Positions 26,359 to 35,269 of a DNA stretch of 64,000 bases are shown piece by piece (within the stretch, counting starts at the first letter, position 1; each line of letters starts with the position of its first letter). A program made the position numbers and the translations under genes. Source of the DNA: an uncultured Cohaesibacter sp. (lineage in GTDB: Bacteria; Pseudomonadota; Alphaproteobacteria; Rhizobiales; Cohaesibacteraceae). The DNA lies in assembly GCF_963682185.1 (NCBI RefSeq), contig NZ_OY821667.1, positions 3,981,501 through 4,045,500 on the forward strand, given 5' to 3'. The notes below the pieces were generated by a model. That model was not told the origin of the DNA. It was given only the letters and a program-made list of their open reading frames with translations, and did not search any database.

Positions 26359-28641
26359 CTATTTGCGAAACGCCTTGGAAAGAGCCTCTCCCAACTGCCC
26401 CATGCTCTCGCCTTTGGCCCGTCTGTTGTCTGGTTTTTTGTCACGTGACTTGGGCGCAGGCTTTCTTCCTCGCACCGGTTCGCCGATGTCTGGTGCCGAC
26501 TTCATGGACAGGCCAATGCGCTTGGCCTTCTCATCGACGGAGGTAACCACAACCTTCACGACTTGCCCCGCCTTGACGACTTTCGAAGGGTCGGTGACAA
26601 AGCTATCCGATAGCTGAGAGATATGGACCAGCCCATCCTGATGAACGCCTATGTCAACGAAGGCACCAAAGGCTGCAACATTCGTCACTGTGCCTTCCAG
26701 CCGCATGCCGGGAAGCAGGTCGGAAATCTCGTTGATGCCTTCCTTGAAGGTGGCTGTCTTAAACTGCGGGCGCGGGTCGCGTCCGGGCTTCTTGAGCTCC
26801 TCGATGATATCCCGAATGGTGGGAAGCCCGAAGTCTCCGGTTACAAATTTGCCTGGGTCGACATTTTGAAGGCTATTGGCATCGCCCATGATGTCCCTGA
26901 GATCCCGACCGCAATCCGCGACAATGCGCTTGGCGACCTTGTAGGCTTCCGGGTGGACGGCTGATGCATCAAGCGGCTCGGATCCTCCATTTACGCGCAG
27001 AAAACCGGCGCATTGGGAGAAGGTGCGAGCGCCAAGCCGCGGCACCGATTTCAATTCGGCCCGTTTTGTGAAGATGCCGTTATTGTCGCGATGGCTGACA
27101 ATGGCTTCGGCAAGAGATGGCCCCACGCCTGCGACATAAGACAATAGCGCTGGCGACGCGGTGTTGACGTCAACACCAACCGCATTCACCACATCTTCCA
27201 CGGCAGCAGCCAGCGCCCTTGCCAGCCGCGTTTGGTCGACATCATGCTGATATTGTCCGACGCCGATGGCTTTGGGATCGATTTTCACCAATTCGGCGAG
27301 CGGGTCCTGCAAACGGCGAGCGATAGACACAGCTCCCCGCAGCGATACATCCAGATCGGGAAACTCGCGAGAAGCAAATTCGGACGCCGAATAAACCGAT
27401 GCGCCAGCCTCGCTGACGACGACCTTCGTCGGCTTCTTGCCCTCGATGTCAGATAGCAAATCTGCCACCAATGCGTCGGTCTCCCGGGAGGCTGTGCCAT
27501 TGCCGATGGCGATCAGCTCCACGCCAAATCTCTTGATGAGGGCACCAAGCTCGGCCAATGTGCCGCGCTTGTCATTGCGTGGTGCATAAGGGTAGACCGT
27601 GCTCGTCGCCAGAAGCTTGCCCGTTGCATCGACAACCGCCACCTTCACGCCGGTGCGGATGCCGGGGTCCAGCCCCATTGTGGTCTTCATCCCCGCAGGG
27701 GCCGCCATCAAAAGGGCCTTCAGATTGGTAACAAAGACGTCGATTGCTTCTTTCTCGGCCCGCTCGCGCATCTCGGACGTCATTTCCAGAGTAAGGCGCG
27801 TCGTAAACTTGACCTTCCATGTCCAGTCGATGACCTTGTCGAGGAAGGCGTTGCCCTGTGGCACGTCATTATCGTTGGCTATCGCTGACTTGGAAAAGGC
27901 AACCGCCTCGTCATCGCACTCGATATCAATGGACAGAACCTCTGCATCCTGACCGCGCAACATGGCCAGAACCCTGTGGCCGGGGGCCTTGGCCCAGCTT
28001 TCCGTATGATCGAAATAGTCCGCGAATTTCCGGCCTTCCTCTTCCTTGCCGGATACGACACTGGCCTTTAGCCGGGCGGATCGCTTCACAACAGGGCGGA
28101 TTTTTGCAGCCGTATCAGGATGGAGGGAGAATCTTTCTGACAGGATGTCCCGTACACCATCCAGAGCGGCTTTAACGTCGGCGACTTCCTCGCCAACAAA
28201 CGACTCTGCCAACTTTTCAGGAGCCCGCTGGGGTTCAGCCAGAATAGCGTCCGCAAGCGGCAGCAGTCCTTTATCAATCGCTTTCTGTGCTCGGGTCTTC
28301 ATCTTGACGCGGAAGGGCGCATGAATGTCTTCAAGCTCGGCCTTTGTCGTCGCCTTGCCAAGACGGTCAAGAATTTCGTCGGTGAGCTTGCCTTGAGCGT
28401 CGATCGCATTCTTGACCGCTTCGCGCCGTTTGGAGAAATCGCGAAGGTAAATGAGCCGCTCATCGAGTTTGCGCAACTGGATGTCGTCCAGTCCGCCAGT
28501 CACTTCCTTACGGTAGCGGGCTATGAATGGAATGGTGTCGCCATTGTCTATGAGTTCGACTGCCGCGATGACCTGTTTTGCCTGACAGCCGATCTCGCTG
28601 GCTATCAGAGAGGGAATGGACATTTCTTCGATCAAAATCAT
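26359..28641 (-). CDS. tex: Transcription accessory RNA-binding protein Tex
   Basis: A 760-residue Tex protein. The N-terminal helical domain (FIARYRKEVTGGLDDIQLR) is followed by a YqgF/RuvX-like domain (MGLDPGIRTGVKVAVVD), helix-hairpin-helix repeats (NTASPALLSYVAGVGPSLAE) and a C-terminal S1 domain (LEGTVTNVAAFGAFVDIGV). The last 50 residues are a basic tail. Tex binds nucleic acid and elongating RNA polymerase. The ATG at 28641 has GGAAG directly adjacent; an ATG at 28623 (MSIPSLI) is an alternative start. It is monocistronic and ordinary housekeeping. Confidence 0.95.
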   Translation of the reverse strand: MILIEEMSIPSLIASEIGCQAKQVIAAVELIDNGDTIPFIARYRKEVTGGLDDIQLRKLDERLIYLRDFSKRREAVKNAIDAQGKLTDEILDRLGKATTKAELEDIHAPFRVKMKTRAQKAIDKGLLPLADAILAEPQRAPEKLAESFVGEEVADVKAALDGVRDILSERFSLHPDTAAKIRPVVKRSARLKASVVSGKEEEGRKFADYFDHTESWAKAPGHRVLAMLRGQDAEVLSIDIECDDEAVAFSKSAIANDNDVPQGNAFLDKVIDWTWKVKFTTRLTLEMTSEMRERAEKEAIDVFVTNLKALLMAAPAGMKTTMGLDPGIRTGVKVAVVDATGKLLATSTVYPYAPRNDKRGTLAELGALIKRFGVELIAIGNGTASRETDALVADLLSDIEGKKPTKVVVSEAGASVYSASEFASREFPDLDVSLRGAVSIARRLQDPLAELVKIDPKAIGVGQYQHDVDQTRLARALAAAVEDVVNAVGVDVNTASPALLSYVAGVGPSLAEAIVSHRDNNGIFTKRAELKSVPRLGARTFSQCAGFLRVNGGSEPLDASAVHPEAYKVAKRIVADCGRDLRDIMGDANSLQNVDPGKFVTGDFGLPTIRDIIEELKKPGRDPRPQFKTATFKEGINEISDLLPGMRLEGTVTNVAAFGAFVDIGVHQDGLVHISQLSDSFVTDPSKVVKAGQVVKVVVTSVDEKAKRIGLSMKSAPDIGEPVRGRKPAPKSRDKKPDNRRAKGESMGQLGEALSKAFRK

Positions 28642-29292
28642 CTTCCGAATCTAGTTTGTTTGTGCTCGATAGTGATGCATTTACGAAGCATATGAAAGCG
28701 GAATAGATATGACCAAGCGCGCCTCCAAGCCAATCATGCAGACTGGAAGCATCAAAAGGCGTAGTCAGACAGAGCGCGTGATATCCAACGATATCATCGA
28801 GATTGTTGGCCTTGCTCGTGTTTTTGTTCATGAACCTGCCTTGTCAGACCATGGGCGTCGCGATCATCATTCTCACCTTCTGGTTCATAGCTTCTCCATT
28901 TATCTTTCTGATAAGAAAATGGTATGCTTTACCCATGATGAAACATTCTGACGCCGATTACGTCAGGAGAACTAAGCTATCGATTGCGGTGCATCGAAAG
29001 GAAGGCGTTGGTAACGCGCACTCAAAACGCGCAAGACGGGCGTAGTCAGCTTATTCCGGTCCGCCCCAAAGGCTTGAAGCTGGTTGGTAGATCAGGTTTT
29101 CATTCACGATATGAGGGTAAAAGCAAATATGCTTTCCCATCCTTGATGAAAAACACCGTAGTCAGGTGATCGAAGCTCTGAAAGCGCTATGTCAGACCCT
29201 TGAGTAATGATTGCCGGAAACATCGAGGTCTCTTGCTTCAATGCCTCTTGTTCGGCTGTTTGAACTGCGGAAACTGAAAGGAGCAACAGGAG
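28642..29292. other. 651-nt gap between tex and the HAD gene
   Basis: Contains one weak candidate membrane-protein frame (28803-29045) and, inside it at about 28985-29060, a degraded tRNA-Leu(CAA)-like stretch. Otherwise nothing recognisable. The ribosome site and start of the HAD gene lie at its right end. Confidence 0.5.
28803..29045 (+). CDS. Possible small membrane protein (weak)
   Basis: An 80-codon frame from a TTG (an internal ATG is at 28830). The first half is strongly hydrophobic (MGVAIIILTFWFIASPFIFL, ending IRKWYALP), as in a small inner-membrane protein. The second half is basic and low quality and overlaps the tRNA-like stretch. There is no clear ribosome site. I list it only because the hydrophobic pattern is coherent. 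Confidence 0.22.
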   Translation: MLALLVFLFMNLPCQTMGVAIIILTFWFIASPFIFLIRKWYALPMMKHSDADYVRRTKLSIAVHRKEGVGNAHSKRARRA

Positions 29293-30003
29293 ATGAATCA
29301 GGCTTTCATTTTTGATGTTTTCGGAACACTCGTGGATTGGCGAACTGGTGTGGCAGAACAAGCCCGGGATGCCTTCACAAAGCAGGGGATTGAGATTGAT
29401 GCTTTCAGTTTCGCAGATCATTGGAGAAGTCTTTACGGTCCAGCCATGGATGAGGTGCGATCCGGAACAAGACATTATGTAGCCCTTGATGTGTTGCACC
29501 GTGAAAATCTCGATAAAACGCTTTCTGCCTTCGGCCTCGACCATGCCCTTGATGCAACCGCTTGCGATGCTCTGAACCGTGCGTGGGAACAGCTGCCCGC
29601 TTGGACTGATGTTCATGAGGGGATGCAGCGTTTGCGGCCCTTGGGCTTTCTTGCTCCCTGTTCCAATGCATCGGTTGCCCTATCCATAAGGCTTGCCCGC
29701 TTCGCTGGCTTGAACTGGGACACGATTGCTGGGGCAGACCTCGCTCAAAATTACAAGCCCAAACACGCCGTCTATCTCAATTCTGCCAAGGCTCTCGGGC
29801 TTATCCCTGAAGCTGTGGTGATGGTCGCCGCTCATAACGATGATCTTGCCGCCGCCCAACAAGCAGGCCTGCGCACTGCCTTCATTCCACGGGTGCGTGA
29901 ACATGGTGGAGGGCAAGTGAGTGATCTTAAGGCTGAAGGCAATTGGGACTATGTTGCGGATAGTCTGACGGATCTCGCAAGGCAGCTAGAGTCTCAAACC
30001 TGA
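29293..30003 (+). CDS. HAD-superfamily hydrolase, haloacid dehalogenase type II-like
   Basis: A 236-residue protein. Motif I is FDVFGTLVDWR with nucleophile Asp8. Motif II has CSNAS where type II dehalogenases have 'SNG'. Motif III Lys is in YKPKHAVY, and motif IV is VAAHNDDLAAAQQAGLRTAF. A helical cap between motifs I and II (about 15-100) gives the layout of L-2-haloacid dehalogenases. AAAGGAG lies about 8 nt before the ATG. The substrate may be a haloacid or a phosphorylated compound; the sequence does not decide. It lies near two Asp-nucleophile alpha/beta hydrolases, the other main dehalogenase fold. Confidence 0.85.
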   Translation: MNQAFIFDVFGTLVDWRTGVAEQARDAFTKQGIEIDAFSFADHWRSLYGPAMDEVRSGTRHYVALDVLHRENLDKTLSAFGLDHALDATACDALNRAWEQLPAWTDVHEGMQRLRPLGFLAPCSNASVALSIRLARFAGLNWDTIAGADLAQNYKPKHAVYLNSAKALGLIPEAVVMVAAHNDDLAAAQQAGLRTAFIPRVREHGGGQVSDLKAEGNWDYVADSLTDLARQLESQT

Positions 30004-30045
30004 CGCATGTCTTCTCTTCTTCGGAATGGCCGAATGGCACTGCTA

Positions 30046-30912
30046 TCAAACGGCTGAGTTGGCCATCGTCGTGATTGTTATCTGCCGGACCAGAGCTTTA
30101 ACCGCGTGAGAAGGAGAATTTTTGCGAACACGCAAAATAGTCGCCACCTGAGGAGGCTTTGCGAAGCCATTGTGAATGACCTCAAGATCGTTTGAGATCT
30201 GCCGGGCGCTGATCAGAGAAACGCCAAGACCGGATTTGAGTGCTGACACTATGCCCGAGAGGCTCGCGCATTTCATGACAGTTGCAAAACCGTGCTTTGG
30301 CTGCGGCTGGCTTTCCATGGCCCAATGTCGATAGAAACACGCTTCATCGAAAGCGAGGAAGGGGATTGGCCGATCAAGGTCAAGGTCCCAATCACGCGAT
30401 TTGGCCCAGACTAATGCTTCCTCAGACAACAGGATGTCATCACTGCGTCTTTGATTGGAGAATAGCTGGAAAATACCGATATCCAGCTCTCCACGCTGTA
30501 GATGGTCTGCAATGACAAGACTCTGGGAGACATCAGTATATACGGTGACATCAGGTTGAAGTCTGGAGAAGCGACCAAGAACAGATGCCAGAGTGCCATG
30601 CGATGTTTCCTCGGTGATGCCAAGGCGAATGACCCCACTTAGCGCCTCTGTGCTCAGACTGGTTATGGCTTCGTCATTGATGGACAGGATGCGACGGGCA
30701 TAGGAGAGCAGTCTTTCCCCTTCTTGTGTGAAGGTGGGATGTCCGGGGCGTCGATTGAGCAGTTGGCAACCCAGACTCTCTTCCATGCGCCGTATCTTGT
30801 GAGAGACGGCGGATTGAGATAGCGCCAAGTGGTGAGCTGCGCGCGAGACACCTCCCAGATCCCTAATGGCACATAGGGCCTGAAGCGTTCCAATATCGAG
30901 TTTTGGTTTCAT
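30046..30912 (-). CDS. LysR-family transcriptional regulator
   Basis: A 288-residue LysR protein. The winged helix is at about 5-65 (LQALCAIRDLGGVSRAAHHL, ALSQSAVSHKIRRMEESLG), followed by a periplasmic-binding-like effector domain (IRLGITEETSHGTLASVLGR). It is transcribed divergently from the two alpha/beta hydrolase genes, with a 110-nt shared region that contains a TGACAA-N12-TTGTCA palindrome. It most likely controls the hydrolase operon. Confidence 0.93.
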   Translation of the reverse strand: MKPKLDIGTLQALCAIRDLGGVSRAAHHLALSQSAVSHKIRRMEESLGCQLLNRRPGHPTFTQEGERLLSYARRILSINDEAITSLSTEALSGVIRLGITEETSHGTLASVLGRFSRLQPDVTVYTDVSQSLVIADHLQRGELDIGIFQLFSNQRRSDDILLSEEALVWAKSRDWDLDLDRPIPFLAFDEACFYRHWAMESQPQPKHGFATVMKCASLSGIVSALKSGLGVSLISARQISNDLEVIHNGFAKPPQVATILRVRKNSPSHAVKALVRQITITTMANSAV

Positions 30913-30922
30913 GATATTGAAA

Positions 30923-30946
30923 TGACAAATTTCGATAATATTGTCA
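30923..30946. promoter_or_regulatory. Probable LysR operator between the regulator and hydrolase genes
   Basis: TGACAA at 30923-30928 and TTGTCA at 30941-30946 form a palindrome with a 12-nt AT-rich centre. A third half-site TTGTCA is at 30960-30965. The position, 11 nt before the lysR start on one side and about 76 nt before the hydrolase ATG on the other, is typical for LysR autoregulation plus activation of the divergent gene. Confidence 0.6.
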
Positions 30947-31022
30947 ATTTAATTCATTTTTGTCATTCATTGCTTTGCCTTATTCTTTCATCGAACTCCA
31001 TGACCAGACAAGAAGGAAGGAG

Positions 31023-31898
31023 ATGAAGATGCGCGACTGGCTGACGGATCATGTCATTATAGATGCAAAGCGTGTGGCCTACCGGATAGTTGGACAAGGA
31101 GAGCCAGTTGTCCTTGTTCACGGGACGCCGTCCTCATCCCTGATATGGCGAAAAATGCTGCCCCAGCTCGTTGAGGCAGGGTATCAGGCCCATATGTATG
31201 ATATGTTGGGGTACGGGCAATCTGAGCGGCCTTTGGAGCCTGAGGTCGACACCTCGATCAGTGGGCAAGTCCCTGTGCTGGAAACGCTTCTTGAGCACTG
31301 GCAATTAGGGCAATTTCATCTTATCGGGCATGACATCGGCGGGGGAGTCGCACAGCGTTTTGCCCTGTTCCATCCCGATCAGGTCAAGTCGCTCACGCTT
31401 ATCGATTCCGTCAGTTTTGATAGCTATCCATCAAGGAGAACCCGGCAGCAGCTTGCGATGGGCCTTGAAGCACTGATCAGGGCTCCGGCTGATGAACACA
31501 GGGCGCATTTTCGCGAATGGCTCCTGTCTGCCGTTGAAGATAGGCAAGCGATGCGCGACGGACCTCTCAACGCCTATCTGGAAATGATAACGGGACCAAT
31601 CGGGCAGGGGAGCTTCTTTCAACATCAGGCCCGTCATTATGATCCATGTCACACAATGGAAATTGCCGATCGGATGCATGAACTGGGGCGGATACCAGTC
31701 AAGCTCATTTGGGGGGCTCAAGATGCCTGGCAGACGGTCGAAATGGCAGAACGGCTTCGCCAATCAATTCCGGGTTCCAGTTTGGATATCATCGAAGGGG
31801 CAGGCCATTTTTCACCAGAAGATCAACCAGATGCGATTGCTCAAAGCCTGATCTCCTTTCTGGCTGGTCTGCCTCGCATAGGAGCGCTTCATGCTTGA
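31023..31898 (+). CDS. Alpha/beta hydrolase with Asp nucleophile (dehalogenase/epoxide-hydrolase-like)
   Basis: A 291-residue protein. The oxyanion motif is VHGTPSSSLIW. The nucleophile elbow is GHDIGGG with Asp104 in place of Ser, as in haloalkane dehalogenases, haloacetate dehalogenases and epoxide hydrolases. A GAGHFSPED motif near the C terminus supplies the catalytic His. The Trp that follows the nucleophile in true haloalkane dehalogenases is Ile here, so the substrate is open. The frame could start at 30960, but AAGGAAGGAG right before the ATG at 31023 decides the start. It overlaps the next hydrolase gene by 8 nt. Confidence 0.85.
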   Translation: MKMRDWLTDHVIIDAKRVAYRIVGQGEPVVLVHGTPSSSLIWRKMLPQLVEAGYQAHMYDMLGYGQSERPLEPEVDTSISGQVPVLETLLEHWQLGQFHLIGHDIGGGVAQRFALFHPDQVKSLTLIDSVSFDSYPSRRTRQQLAMGLEALIRAPADEHRAHFREWLLSAVEDRQAMRDGPLNAYLEMITGPIGQGSFFQHQARHYDPCHTMEIADRMHELGRIPVKLIWGAQDAWQTVEMAERLRQSIPGSSLDIIEGAGHFSPEDQPDAIAQSLISFLAGLPRIGALHA

Positions 31899-32709
31899 CC
31901 TGGAACACACATCGCTAATTGAGGGGAATCACATTCGTTGGGGCGTGACGGGGAACGGACCGCCGCTTGTTGCCATTCATGGAACGCCCTTTTCTTCTCA
32001 GGTCTGGCGGCGGATCGTCCCGCTTTTGGCTGATCACAGAAAGGTCTATTATTTTGATCTTGCTGGATATGGGCAATCGGAAATGTGCGAAGGGCAGGAT
32101 GTGTCTCTCGGCGTGCAGAACAGAATTCTTGCCGCGCTGTTTGAGGAATGGAAGTTGGAGCATCCGGATGTCCTGGCCCATGATTTCGGTGGCGCGACAG
32201 CGCTCCGTGCTTACTATCTCAATGGCCTTCGGTATGGTTCTTTGACCCTTTTCGATAGCGTTGCTCTTGCCCCTTGGGGATCGCCCTTTGTGCAACATGT
32301 CCGCAAGCATGAAACCGCCTTCGCGTGTATGCCGGATAGTATGCATCGCGCATTGCTATGCTCCTATCTGCAATCTTCAAGCCATCATCCAATGCCTGAA
32401 GAAGTTCTGGAAATCTATTGTGAGCCATGGCTCGGCCCGGTTGGCCAACCGGCTTTTTATCGCCAGATAGCGCAGATGGATCTTAAATATACAGATGAGG
32501 TTGAACCGCATTATGCCAAGATGGATTGTCCGGTGACCCTTCTGTGGGGGCAGGAAGACAAATGGCTTCCCCCAGAACAAGGGATCATTCTGGCTGAAAA
32601 GCTCTCTCATGGCACATGCAGCGTCATCCCCGGAGCTGGACACCTAATGCAGGAGGACCGGCCGGAAGCGATTGTGGCCGCTATTTTGAAGCAGCACTCA
32701 GGGCTCTGA
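31891..32709 (+). CDS. Second alpha/beta hydrolase with Asp nucleophile
   Basis: A 272-residue paralogue of the preceding protein (IHGTPFSSQVW; AGYGQSE). The nucleophile elbow is AHDFGGA with Asp98, and the C-terminal His is in PGAGHLMQED. Its start overlaps the end of the first hydrolase gene by 8 nt, so the two are translationally coupled and probably act in one pathway. Like its partner it has the signature of dehalogenases or epoxide hydrolases but lacks the halide-binding Trp next to the nucleophile. Confidence 0.83.
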   Translation: MLDLEHTSLIEGNHIRWGVTGNGPPLVAIHGTPFSSQVWRRIVPLLADHRKVYYFDLAGYGQSEMCEGQDVSLGVQNRILAALFEEWKLEHPDVLAHDFGGATALRAYYLNGLRYGSLTLFDSVALAPWGSPFVQHVRKHETAFACMPDSMHRALLCSYLQSSSHHPMPEEVLEIYCEPWLGPVGQPAFYRQIAQMDLKYTDEVEPHYAKMDCPVTLLWGQEDKWLPPEQGIILAEKLSHGTCSVIPGAGHLMQEDRPEAIVAAILKQHSGL

Positions 32710-32810
32710 GCGTAGCTGCGGATTTGCAAAGGGTGAACTGCGGCGGTTGACGATAGAATATGGACTAATCAACCATTCCGGCATCCGGACCATGTTCAGC
32801 AGGTAGGCGA

Positions 32811-32841
32811 TTGGCACACGAACAAAATGCCCGTGTGCCAA
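32811..32841. terminator. Hairpin between convergent hydrolase and ABC genes
   Basis: TTGGCACACG pairs perfectly with CGTGTGCCAA around a 11-nt loop. The plus-strand 3' side is AATTTATGCTTGTTT, a weak T-rich tail; the minus side has none. It sits between converging transcripts and probably terminates the hydrolase operon. Confidence 0.6.
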
Positions 32842-32857
32842 ATTTATGCTTGTTTCG

Positions 32858-34402
32858 CTATTTCTTGCTGACTGCTTTGAAATTGTAGAAGAAGCCTGAA
32901 GGGTGGACCTTATAGCCCTCAATTCGGTTGTTTGAGGCCGCCACATAGATCTTGTGCACCAGAGGGATGATCGGCGCATCGTCCTGCAGGATTTGCTGCG
33001 CCTTGATATAGACGTCCTTGGCTTCAGGTCCCACATCCAGACCGCGCCCTTTATCCACCAGTGCATCGAACTCCGGATTGGCCCAGTTCTGATAGTTGAG
33101 GCCGGCTTTGGAGTGGAATTGGGATTTCAGATGCAAATCCGGATGACCAGTCATTTCAGGCGTCCAGAAAACAACTGAGACATCATAGGCGCCCTGCTTG
33201 ACCTTATCGAGCATGCCTGCCCAAGTGAACATTTCGATCTTGGACTTGATGCCATTTTGTGCCAGCAAAGCAGCCATCGTCTCGGTAATCACGGACATTT
33301 CGGCGCGACTGGAGTAGCTGACGATGCGCAACTCAAGCGGTGTTCCGTTCTTGGACCAAACGCCATCGACCTTCTCATAGCCCGCTTCGGTCAGCAAGGT
33401 GGCAGCTGCCTCGGGGTCAAATCTGTAGCTGGAAACCTTGTCCGAAGACCATGGAAATGCGTCCGGGAAGAATTTCCAGGCAGGCTTGCCGATATTGTCG
33501 AGAGCACCCTTGACCAACAGATCACGATCAACAAGCAGGTTCAGTGCCTGACGGACCTTGCTGTCATTCAACGGGCTCATCTCACCTGCATTGAAGGCAC
33601 CATAATAAAGGCCTGCACTGGGCGCCTTGTAGACCTTGAAATTTTCATCGGCTTCCATTCTTTGAACATCGGATGGCAACAGATGTACGACGAAATCCAC
33701 TTCGCCCGTCTCCAACGCAAGGGCACGCGCATTGTGATCTGGAATGTAGCGATAGATGATCTTGTCCAGAGCCGGGGCGTCACCCCAATAGCCATCGAAT
33801 CGCTCGACCACGGTCCGGTCCTGCTTCTTATAGTCGACAAACTTCCACGGACCAGTACCGACCGGTTTGACAAACTCGCCCTTTTCATCGAAGGACGCAC
33901 GGGCATAGATAACCGTGATTGCATCGGTCAATTGGTTAGGCAAAGCTGCAAAGGGGGCATTGGTTTCGATGGCGAGTTCTGTATCTGATACCGCTTTGAT
34001 ATCCTTGATATTCAAGAGATCCGAAGCGTAAGGCAGAAGAGCAATCACGCGTTCCAGCGAGTATTTTGCAGCGGCTGCGTTGAAGGCGGTGCCATCATGG
34101 AATTTGACGCCTTCACGCAGCGTGAAATGCCAGCTGGTTGGCGTCTCTCTTTTCCAGGACGTGGCGAGACCGGGAATGAGCTTCATGTCAAAGTCGAGTT
34201 TGACCAGGGTGTCAAGGATCTCGCTCTCGTTAAAGAAGCGGCTTCTGCGTGGTTTCATGGAAAGCGGCAAGGCTTCCCACATGGTCGCGACAGTGAGGGT
34301 GTTATCACCCTCGTCAGCGTGACTGGCCGACAGCGGCGTCGCCAATGCTGCAACGGCAAGCAAAGCTGTCGCCACGCCTTTAAACAATGACCTGAGTTTC
34401 AT
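32858..34402 (-). CDS. Peptide/opine/nickel-type ABC transporter substrate-binding protein (SBP_bac_5)
   Basis: A 514-residue periplasmic protein with a signal peptide (cleavage near LSASHA, about residue 29). The family 5 pattern is clear: GLATSWKRETPTSWHFTLRE, VKFHDGTAFNAAAAKYSLER, GTGPWKFVDYK and ALNLLVDRDLL. Such proteins bind di- or oligopeptides, nickel or glutathione-like ligands. The start abuts the stop of the upstream permease gene, so this is the last gene of a permease-permease-binding protein operon. No ATPase genes follow. Confidence 0.93.
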   Translation of the reverse strand: MKLRSLFKGVATALLAVAALATPLSASHADEGDNTLTVATMWEALPLSMKPRRSRFFNESEILDTLVKLDFDMKLIPGLATSWKRETPTSWHFTLREGVKFHDGTAFNAAAAKYSLERVIALLPYASDLLNIKDIKAVSDTELAIETNAPFAALPNQLTDAITVIYARASFDEKGEFVKPVGTGPWKFVDYKKQDRTVVERFDGYWGDAPALDKIIYRYIPDHNARALALETGEVDFVVHLLPSDVQRMEADENFKVYKAPSAGLYYGAFNAGEMSPLNDSKVRQALNLLVDRDLLVKGALDNIGKPAWKFFPDAFPWSSDKVSSYRFDPEAAATLLTEAGYEKVDGVWSKNGTPLELRIVSYSSRAEMSVITETMAALLAQNGIKSKIEMFTWAGMLDKVKQGAYDVSVVFWTPEMTGHPDLHLKSQFHSKAGLNYQNWANPEFDALVDKGRGLDVGPEAKDVYIKAQQILQDDAPIIPLVHKIYVAASNNRIEGYKVHPSGFFYNFKAVSKK

Positions 34403-35269
34403 TCAAGATCTCCGTGATTTGAGTGGATTGGTGTGTGTCCCCCGCAGACGGTCGCCAAAAGCGTCTCCGAACAGATTGATCGCCATGACGAGAGCCATGA
34501 TGGCCAGCCCGGGGGCAAGAACGAGGTGAGGGTGGGATCTCAGATGAGATCGGGATTCAGCAATCATACGGCCCCATTCAGCCGTGCCGGGCTCTACGCC
34601 AAGTCCAAGAAAGCTGAGGCCTGCGAAAGAGAGAATGGCCCATGACATGGAAAAGGCCGTGATGGTAAGAAGCGGCCCGGCGATATTGGGCAATAGATGG
34701 TGCCTGATGATCCGAAAGCGCCCGGCCCCCAGGCTTTCTGCTGCCTGGATGTAAGTCTTGGCCTTTTCCACCATCACCATGTTGCGCACCAGTCGGGCAT
34801 ATTCGGTCCAGTGCACCGAGATGAGCGCGACAATGACCGCCCACAAACCAAGCCCCAGAACGCCTGCAATGACCATGGTGATTGCAAGCGCCGGGAGCAC
34901 TGACATGCCTTCGCACAGGCGCATGACGAACTTGTCCAGCAAGCCTCCCAGGTAGCCGGAAAGAGCACCGATGAGCGTTCCGATGCCGCCAGCAAACAGG
35001 ACGACAAGCAAGGCGCTGCCAACAGTAATGCGGGCCCCATACAAAAGGCGTGAAAAGACGTCGCGTCCCATCTGATCAGTTCCGAGCCAATGACTGGGCG
35101 ACGGACTGGCAAGTCTGTTCAGAATATCAATCGCTTGGGGATCATAAGGAGCGAAAAATGGAATCCCGATACACAGGAGAACAACAACAAGAAACGCCAG
35201 CCCCTTTAGAGATATTCGTCTCCCATGAGAGCGGGCACGCAATTGATTGTCCGGAGTTCTTCGGAGCAT
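34403..35269 (-). CDS. ABC transporter permease, DppC/OppC type
   Basis: A 288-residue inner-membrane protein. After a basic N terminus and TM helix (FLVVVLLCIGIPFF) come the OppC marker HWLGTDQMGRDVFSRLLYGAR, five more helices, and the EAA-type loop AESLGAGRFRIIRHHLLPNI. It pairs with the adjacent DppB-type permease and starts directly at its stop codon. Confidence 0.93.
   Translation of the reverse strand: MLRRTPDNQLRARSHGRRISLKGLAFLVVVLLCIGIPFFAPYDPQAIDILNRLASPSPSHWLGTDQMGRDVFSRLLYGARITVGSALLVVLFAGGIGTLIGALSGYLGGLLDKFVMRLCEGMSVLPALAITMVIAGVLGLGLWAVIVALISVHWTEYARLVRNMVMVEKAKTYIQAAESLGAGRFRIIRHHLLPNIAGPLLTITAFSMSWAILSFAGLSFLGLGVEPGTAEWGRMIAESRSHLRSHPHLVLAPGLAIMALVMAINLFGDAFGDRLRGTHTNPLKSRRS

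Noticed and set aside
28709-28951. An 80-codon plus-strand frame beginning MTKRASKPIMQ
   Set aside because: It is His/Ser-rich with no hydrophobic or family pattern and overlaps another frame with a more coherent membrane profile; neither has good start signals.
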